A stretch of 64,000 nucleotides of DNA from Alphaproteobacteria bacterium (GTDB lineage: Bacteria > Pseudomonadota > Alphaproteobacteria > Micavibrionales > Micavibrionaceae), in NCBI GenBank assembly GCA_016794145.1, contig JAEUKP010000011.1:1-64000 (forward strand), in the 5' to 3' direction. A model generated the notes under the pieces. The model was not told where the DNA came from and did not search any database. It saw only the letters and a list, made by a program, of their open reading frames with translations. A program made the position numbers and the translations under genes. Numbering within the stretch: the stretch's first letter is position 1; each line of letters begins with the position of its first letter. Shown here one piece after another: positions 8,337 to 16,295 of the stretch.

Positions 8337-9187
8337 TCGGTGGCTCCTGTAACTTTTAGAAATTCAAAGTTTTGATTTATGAAATATGTAATCAATTTTT
8401 TTGTAATAGTCAAAGATTCTTCACGATCATCATGCATCAAGACAATATGAGAAGATTGAGCCGATGTTAAGAAGGGATCGGTTTTTATTTTTTCATAGAG
8501 GTCATTTATATTCTTGTACGGCCAACGGCCTAAATGGCGTGGTGTTAACATCCAGTCGGATGTCGAGTAAGTTATTAAAATATCTATAGCTTCGCTTAAC
8601 TCGCTCTCGACCCACCAGCGATGTGTTAGATCAGGAGGCGAGAATTTCTGAAAACCATTATCTTTTAACCAATTTTGAATATCACGTTTAAGGCCTTGCT
8701 CTGCCACTGTCGGGACTGCTTTTGTTTCAAGGCGAACCCCGTTCCAGAAAAGAGTCTGTACGAAATCGCGGTCATCAGGGGGAACTGTATTAAAATCGAT
8801 AGGCCATGCAGTCCCACACCCTCTGTCCAGATGCGGGAAGCGGAAATAGCGTGGGGGCTTTGGAAGTCCGGCCTTGTCATAGGCATGATCGATGATTGTT
8901 TGTGTTTTTGCAATCTGGGATGTCTGGCTCTTAAAACCAATTTGGCTTGTCCGTTCATGTGCGTAAGAATGGTTTGCAATCACGAAACCATGTTTGATGG
9001 CACGGACTATCTTTGCAAAAGATTCCTCATTTTCCATCTCGCTTCCGCGTACAAAAAATATCGCAGGGATATTGTGGGTGCTCAGAAAATCAACCAATTC
9101 ATCGGTATGAGGGGATGGGCTATCGTCAATCGTTAAATAAATTCCGGGAGGTTTTGTTTTCAAAGTCATTCCCACATTGTCAGACAT
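8333..9187 (-). CDS. Polysaccharide deacetylase (NodB homology) family protein
   Basis: A roughly 284-residue member of carbohydrate esterase family 4, which removes acetyl groups from amino sugars in a metal-dependent way. YLTIDDSP (about residue 20) carries the catalytic and metal Asp pair, ANHSYAHE (about 73-80) the metal-binding H-x3-H, and YFRFPHLDRG the next conserved motif; LMHDD near the C-terminus supplies the late His-Asp. No signal peptide is visible, so a cytoplasmic role is suggested, unusual for cell-wall deacetylases. ATG at 9187 directly follows an in-frame GTG. Translation is coupled by ATGA to the SAM hydroxide adenosyltransferase-like gene, suggesting a joint but unknown role. 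Confidence 0.8.
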   Translation of the reverse strand: MSDNVGMTLKTKPPGIYLTIDDSPSPHTDELVDFLSTHNIPAIFFVRGSEMENEESFAKIVRAIKHGFVIANHSYAHERTSQIGFKSQTSQIAKTQTIIDHAYDKAGLPKPPRYFRFPHLDRGCGTAWPIDFNTVPPDDRDFVQTLFWNGVRLETKAVPTVAEQGLKRDIQNWLKDNGFQKFSPPDLTHRWWVESELSEAIDILITYSTSDWMLTPRHLGRWPYKNINDLYEKIKTDPFLTSAQSSHIVLMHDDREESLTITKKLITYFINQNFEFLKVTGATE

Positions 9188-9261
9188 CACAGGCCCGTTT
9201 TACAATTTAGATGATATTTGCATTAAACCTTTGGAGCATAGAACGGTCCGCCTGGAGGCGC

Positions 9262-9795
9262 CTAGAGAGAATCCTTTACCTGAGACTGCAAGTGATTCCC
9301 TGTGGCTTCTTCAAGGAGTTTTGCAACCGCATCTTCGAATTTTCCAACAAACGAGAAGTCTTTTGAAAGATCAGGTGTGCTTTTTGAATTCCACTTCAAA
9401 TCAACGGATTCCCGTGCGGCCCATCTGGTTAATACATTTCTTAAATTCTCTCCCTTGCGGGCACGCCAGGTTTCAATCGCTTGCGTTGGGGAGGTAGGAG
9501 GCGTTGGTAAAGCGGATGATCCGGTTAAAGGAGTATCATTTTGTTCTGGGGCTTCTTGTCGGACATCCTCGACAATAGGGAGATTTTCTGCGGGCGTAGA
9601 CGGCTTGTTCTCCAAATGATATTTGCTGCGAATAGAGTCCGGGACATAATATTCATTGTAAACAACCAAAGCCGAAGATGGTGCTGAACCCTGCTCACCC
9701 GACTCAGCGGATGCAGTAACAGGAGAAATAGCAAGTCCCAGAAAGACTGCAGCAACCGATAATTTAAGAAAGAGGGTCATTTTGGAAACTTTCAT
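9262..9795 (-). CDS. TcpQ/PilL C-terminal domain-like periplasmic protein
   Basis: A 177-residue secreted protein. Residues 1-30 form a signal peptide (hydrophobic LSVAAVFLGLAI, cleavage near ASA). A Pro-rich linker follows (about 60-108). The C-terminal domain begins WRARKGENLRNVLTRWAARE and contains DLKWNS and FVGKFEDAVAKLLEE, the pattern of the TcpQ C-terminal domain that assists type IVb pilus secretins. The same domain appears in the first gene of the pilus operon (21579-22034). This copy lies beyond the distal end of that operon, separated by a 557-bp repeat-rich gap, and may be transcribed separately. Confidence 0.7.
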   Translation of the reverse strand: MKVSKMTLFLKLSVAAVFLGLAISPVTASAESGEQGSAPSSALVVYNEYYVPDSIRSKYHLENKPSTPAENLPIVEDVRQEAPEQNDTPLTGSSALPTPPTSPTQAIETWRARKGENLRNVLTRWAARESVDLKWNSKSTPDLSKDFSFVGKFEDAVAKLLEEATGNHLQSQVKDSL

Positions 9796-10030
9796 GAGCG
9801 TATATGTAAGTGTATAATTAAAGAAAATTTGATATGAAATTCATACCTCACAACATAAAAAACTGCAATATGGCAGAATTCAAATAAGATGATTCGAATT
9901 TAGGGCGTGTGATCAATGAAATCAAAGTGGACTCTGTGTCGTCTGTGGTTTCTAAAATTTCTTAACGACAGACGCCGCAGGGGCCGCAGAGAACGGAGAA
10001 GAGAACACAGGGGGTTTTACTCCCTCCACC

Positions 10031-10102
10031 CGTCATTCCGGCGAAAGCCGGAATCTTGAATCCATTGAAATCAAAGAGATACCAGCTTCCGCTGGTATGA
10101 CG
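10031..10102. repeat. Composite palindromic intergenic repeat
   Basis: An outer inverted pair CGTCAT (10031-10036) and ATGACG (10097-10102) encloses two hairpins: ATTCCGGC-GAAA-GCCGGAAT (10035-10054) and TACCAGC-TTCC-GCTGGTA (10080-10097). This has the form of the interspersed CGTCATTCCGGCGAAAGCC-type elements seen in many proteobacterial genomes. The surrounding gap 9796-10352 has no supported gene. Confidence 0.85.
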
Positions 10103-10134
10103 ATAAGGGTTTTCAAAGGTGGCCTATAAGATTG

Positions 10135-10193
10135 AACCACGAAAGAAACGTCTTCGTACAAAAAACTTCGAGACCTTCGTGCACTTCGTGGTT
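10135..10193. repeat. Inverted-repeat element (AACCACGAA ... TTCGTGGTT)
   Basis: The arms AACCACGAA (10135-10143) and TTCGTGGTT (10185-10193) are perfect complements around a spacer rich in CTTCG steps. It follows the composite palindrome and lies about 160 bp from the end of pilV. It resembles common interspersed repeat sequences rather than a terminator, since no T-run follows. Confidence 0.7.
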
Positions 10194-10352
10194 GAAAAAG
10201 GATGGATCCCGCGAATAAATCGGGGGATGACGATAGGGAAGAAGAAAACTCTGCGGTGAAGAAGCGCGAGTCTCGTCACAAAATCTGTCAATTGATGAGA
10301 CGTCCGAGCTAAAATTGAATCATTTTTCAATTCTGCTACATGCTGGCGCTTA

Positions 10353-11906
10353 TTACCTACATATCAAAGTGCCACCAAAATCGTAAGTGTTGCCCCAATT
10401 CCAATTATCCCACTGTCCTGGTGTATAAATATTAGCGCAGTAGGCACCATCTACGCCATCAGCAGAACAACCTTGCCTCCATGGAATAACATGATTTGCG
10501 TAACCACCAAGCCAAGGATAGCTCGTGCCTGGAACATTTAACGTAAAGCCAGTTACAAATGTCCCCGCAGGGCAACGGAGACGCTGTCCGGTATAACCAA
10601 AGGGTACATACCCCCCCCACCAACCAACATGTTGGGGAGCACCGCTTCCCTGCATGGGTCGCCAGATACCGGATTGGCATGACAAAATGACGCCACTATT
10701 CACTGTGCTCCTACCAATCATACCCTCACCGACGCAGCCAGTATTGTCTGTTGCTGTCCTATCAACTCTTAAATTACCATCTAATACGTGGATTGTTGCT
10801 TTTCCACCAACTAAAAGATTTGTGCCCACAGCGGAGTTTCCGATTACATTTGAGCTCCCATTCACGCCGAGATCCCCCCCTACGAAAGAACTTCCAAAGA
10901 CTGTTAAAGAATTTGGGACTGTCATATTGCCATTTTGGTCGACAGCCAGGGCTTGCCAGGTTCCGCTCCTGCGCGTAAAGGCACGGCCTGTGTCTGTTGT
11001 GACACGAACGGCCCCCTGGGGGTCTGTTGCTGGCAAAGACGCAAAATTTGCAACCGGATCTCTCCAGAAATTACTTCCCGATCGGGTCCAGATTCCCCCC
11101 ACACAGGAAAGGACAGATCCATCCGGGGCCCTCGCAATCGAGCCATTTGGATCTGTACCACACCCCGATCCCTCTGTCCGCGTCGCGGCAGCCCCCATAA
11201 TAATCGGTGTATTCATCGTATTTAAAGCGGGATTTCCTGGCACAGCATCCCGATAAAGCGTTGCGGCGACCGCCCCATCTTCAAACCATAGCGCCATCAT
11301 CGGGTGTCCCGGTGTGAATGTAACGGCACCCGCCGTTCCATCACATCTTTGGCCTAAATTATTGGCATTGCCAAAATTACCTGGTGCAAATTCCCATCCG
11401 CCCATTGATCCTCTGATTGTGATGGGCGGAGGGGTGGCAGGGGGCGGAAAGCCATAAATTCCGCCGCCCGCACCACCAATCGTTGATGCAATCTGCGCCA
11501 AGTTCAGGTCGGCAAGCTGATTTCCACCTTCGGTGACAACCAAAGCGGTTAGATTATTTGAGGTCGGTTCGAGAACAAGAACGCATGTACTTTGATTTTC
11601 GGGGTTCGTGATACTATATCCTGCCGGTAAATCACCATCTGCAATCAAATCTGCGATCCGGATAAGGGCCGGATTAACGGCTGTTGCGGCACCCGTCACC
11701 AGGCCATAATTCTTGCGGATATATTCCGTCGTGGCATCCCCGACTGTTTTCATATGCATCGCGGTCATTGACGCGCGCCTGTCTTTCAAAGATTGATCGG
11801 TTAACGAATAAACGCCGGCAACGGCAGCCCCCATAACGGCCAGAGCCGCGATCGCCTCAAGCAAGGTGAAACCAGACTGACTGTCTTGATGCATCATTTT
11901 ATTCAT
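10353..11906 (-). CDS. pilV: PilV-like type IVb minor pilin / tip adhesin
   Basis: About 517 residues. The start chosen is the ATG at 11904-11906, with GGGGTG as ribosome site; the frame is open further upstream but overlaps the ATPase gene. The N-terminus has a prepilin peptidase site (QSG before FTLLEAIAAL, with Glu at +5) and a hydrophobic pilin helix. As in IncI1/R64 PilV, a conserved N-terminal region is followed by a long variable part. Two copies of a Cys-containing motif appear: GCGTDPNGS...GSVLSCVGGIW and GCVGEGMIG...GVILSCQSGIW. The C-terminus is Gly/Trp/Tyr-rich (for example GWWGGYVPFGY) and likely contacts a target cell. No shufflon repeats or Rci recombinase are seen beside it. 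It is the last gene of the pilus operon proper. Confidence 0.85.
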   Translation of the reverse strand: MNKMMHQDSQSGFTLLEAIAALAVMGAAVAGVYSLTDQSLKDRRASMTAMHMKTVGDATTEYIRKNYGLVTGAATAVNPALIRIADLIADGDLPAGYSITNPENQSTCVLVLEPTSNNLTALVVTEGGNQLADLNLAQIASTIGGAGGGIYGFPPPATPPPITIRGSMGGWEFAPGNFGNANNLGQRCDGTAGAVTFTPGHPMMALWFEDGAVAATLYRDAVPGNPALNTMNTPIIMGAAATRTEGSGCGTDPNGSIARAPDGSVLSCVGGIWTRSGSNFWRDPVANFASLPATDPQGAVRVTTDTGRAFTRRSGTWQALAVDQNGNMTVPNSLTVFGSSFVGGDLGVNGSSNVIGNSAVGTNLLVGGKATIHVLDGNLRVDRTATDNTGCVGEGMIGRSTVNSGVILSCQSGIWRPMQGSGAPQHVGWWGGYVPFGYTGQRLRCPAGTFVTGFTLNVPGTSYPWLGGYANHVIPWRQGCSADGVDGAYCANIYTPGQWDNWNWGNTYDFGGTLICR

Positions 11907-11934
11907 AAACACCCCGTTTAGACCAATTTTCCAA

Positions 11935-13017
11935 TTAACTTCCCGCTTGGAACTGTCTGATTCTATCATACACGATTGAATTGCCATAAACAACTTTTCC
12001 AACATCCGATATATTGACAACCCCGCTGGATACAAGGTTAATAATTGATTGCCCAAGACTGATAGACACGCCATCTTCGGCACGGCTTAACAAGCTTTGG
12101 ACTTTATCAATTTCACCCAATACTTTGGAATATTGACGTTTGTGGTTCGCTAGGAAATCAACAGCCAACGCATAACCATCTTTTGATACTTTCGGAATTA
12201 ACGATTGGTTAATTACTCCGACCAGGCTTTCTGATAAAACCTGCAATTTCGATGCGCGCTCATCCCCACCAAAAAACCCAAGCATTTTTGAAATCGTGCC
12301 GCACGCAGAGCTGGCGTGGAATGTTCCAATTACCAAATGTCCGGATTCTCCAGCTAATAAAGCTTGTTCAGCTGTTTCACGATCACGAATTTCACCAATT
12401 ACAATGACATTCGGCCTTTGGCGCATGGCATCCTTGACACCATCCGCAAAGCTGACGCAGTCAACACCGATTTCCCTTTGTGAGAAAACGGAATTCTTTC
12501 TTTCAAAGACATACTCAATCGGATCTTCGATTGTCACAATATGCGCGCGTCGCATTTCGTTGATGGTGTCAACCATAGACGCCATGGTTGTTGTTTTTCC
12601 TGCACCTGTCGCACCTGAAATCAGAATAATTCCTTTCGGATTTTCTAACAATAAACGAACACCGTTCGGTAGGCCTAATTGTTGTATTGTTGGGGGTGTT
12701 TTCGGAATACGCCGGATAGCCGCCATTAATTTCGTGCCACCTGCTGCCATGTAAGCATTGACACGCAATCGGCATGATTGGAGGCTCAGTGGTCTGTTAA
12801 TTGCACCTTTTAGGATACTCTCTCTCCACATTGGATCCAATGTCTCTATAAATCGACCAATGACCTCTTTCGAAGGATGATCGTCGATCGGAGATTTAAC
12901 CCACCCATCATATCCGCGCACCATAATAGGGCCATCCGATTCCAAAAGAAAATCAGAATACATGCTTTCACGATCAAGTAAGTCCAATAACTGGTTCAAA
13001 AATTCATTATCGTCCAT
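11935..13017 (-). CDS. PilT/DotB-like type II/IV secretion ATPase
   Basis: A 360-residue hexameric-type secretion ATPase. It has a Walker A SGATGAGKTTT near residue 131, an Asp box around TIEDPIEYVFE, a Walker B region IVIGEIRDRETAEQAL near 205, and a His box GTFHASSA. The N-terminal domain is short and the zinc tetracysteine of PilB-type ATPases is missing, which places it with retraction ATPase PilT, R64 TraJ and Legionella DotB. Three DotA/TraY genes lie 11 kb away, so a DotB/TraJ role is attractive, but its place inside the pil operon also allows a pilus retraction role. It lies between pilM (8-bp gap) and pilV (28-bp gap). Confidence 0.85.
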   Translation of the reverse strand: MDDNEFLNQLLDLLDRESMYSDFLLESDGPIMVRGYDGWVKSPIDDHPSKEVIGRFIETLDPMWRESILKGAINRPLSLQSCRLRVNAYMAAGGTKLMAAIRRIPKTPPTIQQLGLPNGVRLLLENPKGIILISGATGAGKTTTMASMVDTINEMRRAHIVTIEDPIEYVFERKNSVFSQREIGVDCVSFADGVKDAMRQRPNVIVIGEIRDRETAEQALLAGESGHLVIGTFHASSACGTISKMLGFFGGDERASKLQVLSESLVGVINQSLIPKVSKDGYALAVDFLANHKRQYSKVLGEIDKVQSLLSRAEDGVSISLGQSIINLVSSGVVNISDVGKVVYGNSIVYDRIRQFQAGS

Positions 13018-13024
13018 CAGTTGT

Positions 13025-13492
13025 CTACCTTCCTATAATAACGACGGCGCCGTTTGCAATACTTGCGGCTGGTGGAGCGGGCATTGTAACCGAACCATTA
13101 AACGACACAAAGTTTCCAGCTGCATTTTTGGTACCGATAAAAAAAGACTCTGCATAAAGTTTGTGGAGTTTACTCATCATATGAGTATTAGCGGGAGAAG
13201 ATGAAAAAATGTATAATTTTCCATCTCCTGGATTAATGTAGTTTGACCAAAAGGCGCCGGTATTTGTATACCCTAACGGCCAGAAGGTTGTAAGGCTTGT
13301 CGTAGGGATAGTTCCTGTGGCCGCCGGGTTTGCTTGAAGATAGGCAATAACACCTTTGCGATAGGCAAGGATTGATGTCACATCTCTTTCTGCTTCAATC
13401 TCTATTTCTACACTTTTTTGCTTTGGGATTTCGACAGCCAGAAAAAGTGTTACAAAAGACAAAAAAGCGATCGCGATCCATAAAGGAAACAT
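13025..13492 (-). CDS. pilM: PilM-like type IVb pilus biogenesis protein (R64 type)
   Basis: A 155-residue protein with one N-terminal membrane helix (about residues 4-20, LWIAIAFLSFVTLFLAV) and a soluble part. The part AYRKGVIAYLQANP and the C-terminal small-residue strand fit R64-type PilM, a short inner-membrane-anchored protein of thin pilus assembly that is unrelated to the actin-like PilM of type IVa pili. The length is close to that of R64 PilM. In R64 the gene lies near the operon head between pilL and pilN; here it has moved between the two PilT-like ATPase genes. Confidence 0.65.
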   Translation of the reverse strand: MFPLWIAIAFLSFVTLFLAVEIPKQKSVEIEIEAERDVTSILAYRKGVIAYLQANPAATGTIPTTSLTTFWPLGYTNTGAFWSNYINPGDGKLYIFSSSPANTHMMSKLHKLYAESFFIGTKNAAGNFVSFNGSVTMPAPPAASIANGAVVIIGR

Positions 13493-13535
13493 TATCTAAC
13501 CCTTCTTTTGTTTTGTTTTTCTTTAAATTTTGGCA

Positions 13536-14543
13536 TTAATGGTCCCTAAAAATATTGCGGCGATCACCTTCTGCGGGTATTGAATCTGGTGATAAGATTT
13601 GTTGTGTGGATAATGATGGGCGTGAACTCATTAACATCCGGTTAAACTGTAACGTGACTTCACTTCCAACTTGATCAAATCTACGCAACCGTATTGTATT
13701 TTTCACACCATGACTTTCATCATCACCCATCCATAAGAATTCAATTTTTGGGCGCTTGATTTTTCCTTCAAGTCTTTGATGAAGGATGCAAAGTAGTCCG
13801 CTCGCCAGCAAACTTGAGGTGTCATCCGAGTTTCCGGCCACCCCATTTGCAAGCGAATATAATCGTTCGATGGCCGTTGGAACGGAATCTGCGTGGGTTG
13901 TACAGACAACCAAGCGGCCATTGATGGAGGCTCTTAAGGCTTCTGCAGCGGTTTCAGCGTCGCGGACCTCTCCCAAAAAAATCATATTTGGTGCATATCG
14001 CGCTGTTTTACGACAAGCCTCACCAAACTGGCCTTGGTTCACCCATGTTTGATAACAAATACCTTGTCCATGGCGCCCCTCTAAGGGCAATTCCGGAGGA
14101 TCTTCAATTGTGATGGCAACACCACCATGCCGCCTTAAACGGGATGCGATTAATGCTGACGCCGTTGTCGTTTTTCCCTGTGCAAACGCACCTGCTATCA
14201 CAATTAAACCGGATAAACCAGGTTTCATCAAATGATTGACATATCCAGGGTGCAAGTTGAGTTCATCAATTGTTGGAACAGAAGAAGGCATGCATCTGAG
14301 AACATAAATCGTATCCGATAGGCTATTCAATGTCGAAACACGGTAGGATGCATTGGAATGACGGATTGTAAATTCTTCACGCGAAGATTCGCGCGATGTG
14401 CTCATACAGAGGGCGCGAAGTTCATCAAGTTCTTGTAAACAATCATCTGGAGCAGGGATAGGATCTGAATCTCCTGTAATACCGGACATCCAGGCTTCTG
14501 ATTTACCAAGATAAATATCTTTTGGATTCATATCTTTTAGCAT
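13536..14543 (-). CDS. Second PilT-like secretion ATPase with atypical P-loop
   Basis: A 335-residue protein of the GspE/PilT ATPase superfamily. The P-loop reads GAFAQGKTTT (about residue 118): it keeps the general GxxxxGKT rule but has lost the usual GPTGSGKST form. TIEDPPELPLEG is the Asp box, FLGEVRDAETAAEAL (about 190) the Walker B region, and TTHADS the His box. The N-terminal domain is short, and the C-terminus diverges after about 250 (LEGKIKRPKIEFLW). CAGGGGTC upstream of the ATG is a good ribosome site. R64 has no gene of this type at this place (its pilT is a lytic transglycosylase). It lies after the hairpin that follows pilS, so it may be expressed at a lower level than the pilin. 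Confidence 0.8.
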   Translation of the reverse strand: MLKDMNPKDIYLGKSEAWMSGITGDSDPIPAPDDCLQELDELRALCMSTSRESSREEFTIRHSNASYRVSTLNSLSDTIYVLRCMPSSVPTIDELNLHPGYVNHLMKPGLSGLIVIAGAFAQGKTTTASALIASRLRRHGGVAITIEDPPELPLEGRHGQGICYQTWVNQGQFGEACRKTARYAPNMIFLGEVRDAETAAEALRASINGRLVVCTTHADSVPTAIERLYSLANGVAGNSDDTSSLLASGLLCILHQRLEGKIKRPKIEFLWMGDDESHGVKNTIRLRRFDQVGSEVTLQFNRMLMSSRPSLSTQQILSPDSIPAEGDRRNIFRDH

Positions 14544-14605
14544 TTTGACCCCTGTTGGCTTTTGCCAGATTGATCTTGTTAACGCAATCTATCTTAAAAT
14601 AAAGT

Positions 14606-14632
14606 GCAGAAGGGAAGAACCTTCCCTTCTGC
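14606..14632 (-). terminator. Strong hairpin after pilS (partial terminator or mRNA stabiliser)
   Basis: A perfect 12-bp stem (GCAGAAGGGAAG with CTTCCCTTCTGC) and 3-nt loop lie 9 bp after the pilS stop. On the minus strand it is followed by ACTTTATTTTAAG, a weak T-rich tract. This position suits read-through attenuation, giving much more pilin mRNA than downstream ATPase mRNA. Confidence 0.8.
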
Positions 14633-14641
14633 GAAGAATGT

Positions 14642-15184
14642 TTAGTTGCTTCTAAAAGTAATGACAAGAGGACCACCAGCACATGCTGCTGCTGCTGCTG
14701 CTGGTGTCGTTGGCATTGGAAGAACCGCTGCTCCAACAGTTACCGTTGCCCAACCATCTGTTCCTGTTATCAAAGGAATACAAACATCGGTTGGAATATT
14801 GGCAACGACAATGTCAAATTGAGCAGCTTGAGCTGTCACGTTGACTGCACCGTTTAACGAGTGTGTGAAAACACCAGCTGGAGTTGTTCTAATCGTTGAT
14901 GGAACGCGTTGTGCAGCCAGAAGAACTGGATTAAGGTCTGTGCCCGCAGCCCCATATGTTCCTTGTCCTAAGAAAAGCGACTTGGTTGCAGAACGAAGAG
15001 AAATAACATCCTGAACCAGTTGTGTGGATGATTGACTGGATGTTGCGGCTCTGTACAGTGCCAGAGATCCGACGATAATAACGGCGATAATTGCCAGAGC
15101 CGCAATCATCTCCATCAATGTAACCCCAGATTGGCTATTCGTCTGGTAAGGTGTTTTTGTATTATTTTCATCAATATAGGTCAT
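14642..15184 (-). CDS. pilS: Major type IVb prepilin PilS
   Basis: A 180-residue prepilin. The leader is long (about 19 residues, ending NSQSG), typical for type IVb, and is cut before VTLMEMIAAL with the conserved Glu at +5. A hydrophobic helix (IIAVIIVGSLALY) follows for membrane insertion and fibre packing. The globular part contains two cysteines near the C-terminus (TDVCIPLI and AAACAGGP) that can form the usual disulphide loop. A poly-Ala run encoded by GCx repeats precedes the second Cys. The ribosome site AAGGAGGAGA is the strongest in the operon, fitting a major structural protein. No prepilin peptidase (PilU) is in the window, so the peptidase must be encoded elsewhere. Confidence 0.9.
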   Translation of the reverse strand: MTYIDENNTKTPYQTNSQSGVTLMEMIAALAIIAVIIVGSLALYRAATSSQSSTQLVQDVISLRSATKSLFLGQGTYGAAGTDLNPVLLAAQRVPSTIRTTPAGVFTHSLNGAVNVTAQAAQFDIVVANIPTDVCIPLITGTDGWATVTVGAAVLPMPTTPAAAAAACAGGPLVITFRSN

Positions 15185-15215
15185 TTAGGTCTCCTCCTTA
15201 GAGATTTGATAGAGT

Positions 15216-16295
15216 TTACTTATAAGAGCTTTGCATAATGCTTGACATTTGCAATTCCATACCGATAAGGCCCCCCACCATAAATGCGATGAATAACCCC
15301 ACAGACAGAACACTGACACCGAAGATGATTTTCATCATCGATTGAATTCTCTCAACACTTTCAACAATCCATTCTTTTCCTAGAATAGCTGCAGCAACGT
15401 CAAAACCCGATAATTTCGAGTATACACCCAAATCGTCAATAATATCCAAATCAGGAAACCCATATCCGGATCTGGCCAATGCATCCCCGACATTCAAACC
15501 TGAGCGCATTCCCGTTAAGCAGGCATTTGTACGGACACGTAGCCAGGGGGATGCATCCCGGGCAAGATATTGTAGTGCATTTTCAACCCGAACGCCGGCT
15601 GCAACGAGAGCTGCGAAACTGATCATCCACGACCCACCCTGCATGACCCTATAAATACTATAGGGGGCATGCTTATCTAGCCGGATACGAAGTCCACCTG
15701 TCCATCTGGGAAGCGACATAAAAAATGCACCAAGGGAGCCTAATATTCCCAGAAGAATGAGCCAAAGCCAGCTTCTTGTAAAATTCGCGAAATCTATAAT
15801 AATACGGGCAATGCCGTGCCATTTATCATCTGGAACAATCGCAGAGAATTCAGGAATAATTTTATAACTGAACATGATCAAGACACTTAAGGCGATCAAT
15901 AGCATAATCAGAGGATAGGCCAGTCCACCAATCACAGCAGCTTTAATTTTCTTTTTAGCCTCCATAATTTCTGCAACGGATACCAGGGCAATATGCAAGG
16001 ATCCTGATTGCTCTCCGGCTGCGATCAGCATTTGTTCGTCATTGTCGACCCAGTTTTTAATCGCATCTGATAAGCGACTTCCATTTCTGAGGGAGTCCAT
16101 CCAGCTTGTCAGGGCAATTGAAAGGCCATCTGTCTTTCCTGCACTTGCGATACGTCGTTCGTTCATCGATCCAAGCGCATCCATAATCGGAACACCGTTC
16201 GATAAAAGCTTTGCAAGTTTTAACCAAAGGCGCCTGCGCCCTGATGAATTCATTCGGAATAAAAAGCGATTAACTTGTTTCTCGAATTCGGTCAT
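15216..16295 (-). CDS. pilR: PilR-like inner-membrane platform protein (GspF family)
   Basis: A 359-residue polytopic protein of the type II secretion F family, the platform on which PilQ works. Two GspF repeats are visible: the first has GSLHIALVSVAEIMEAKKKI before a hydrophobic pair (about 120-145), the second lies around residues 215-320 with a final membrane helix near 330-350 (IIFGVSVLSVGLFIAFMVGG). Its ATG overlaps the pilQ stop by 4 bp, so the two are translationally coupled. R64 PilR has the same place and size. Confidence 0.9.
   Translation of the reverse strand: MTEFEKQVNRFLFRMNSSGRRRLWLKLAKLLSNGVPIMDALGSMNERRIASAGKTDGLSIALTSWMDSLRNGSRLSDAIKNWVDNDEQMLIAAGEQSGSLHIALVSVAEIMEAKKKIKAAVIGGLAYPLIMLLIALSVLIMFSYKIIPEFSAIVPDDKWHGIARIIIDFANFTRSWLWLILLGILGSLGAFFMSLPRWTGGLRIRLDKHAPYSIYRVMQGGSWMISFAALVAAGVRVENALQYLARDASPWLRVRTNACLTGMRSGLNVGDALARSGYGFPDLDIIDDLGVYSKLSGFDVAAAILGKEWIVESVERIQSMMKIIFGVSVLSVGLFIAFMVGGLIGMELQMSSIMQSSYK

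Noticed and set aside
10031..10193. A CRISPR array in the repeat-rich spacer
   Set aside because: The repeats are hairpins of different sequence without regular spacers, and there are no cas genes.
10124..10330. A 68-codon minus-strand frame beyond pilV
   Set aside because: It is made of the interspersed palindromic repeats and has Arg/Phe-rich repeat-derived sequence.
10353..11906. An R64-like shufflon at the 3' end of pilV
   Set aside because: I could not find repeated inverted recombination sites or alternative C-terminal segments, and no recombinase gene is adjacent.
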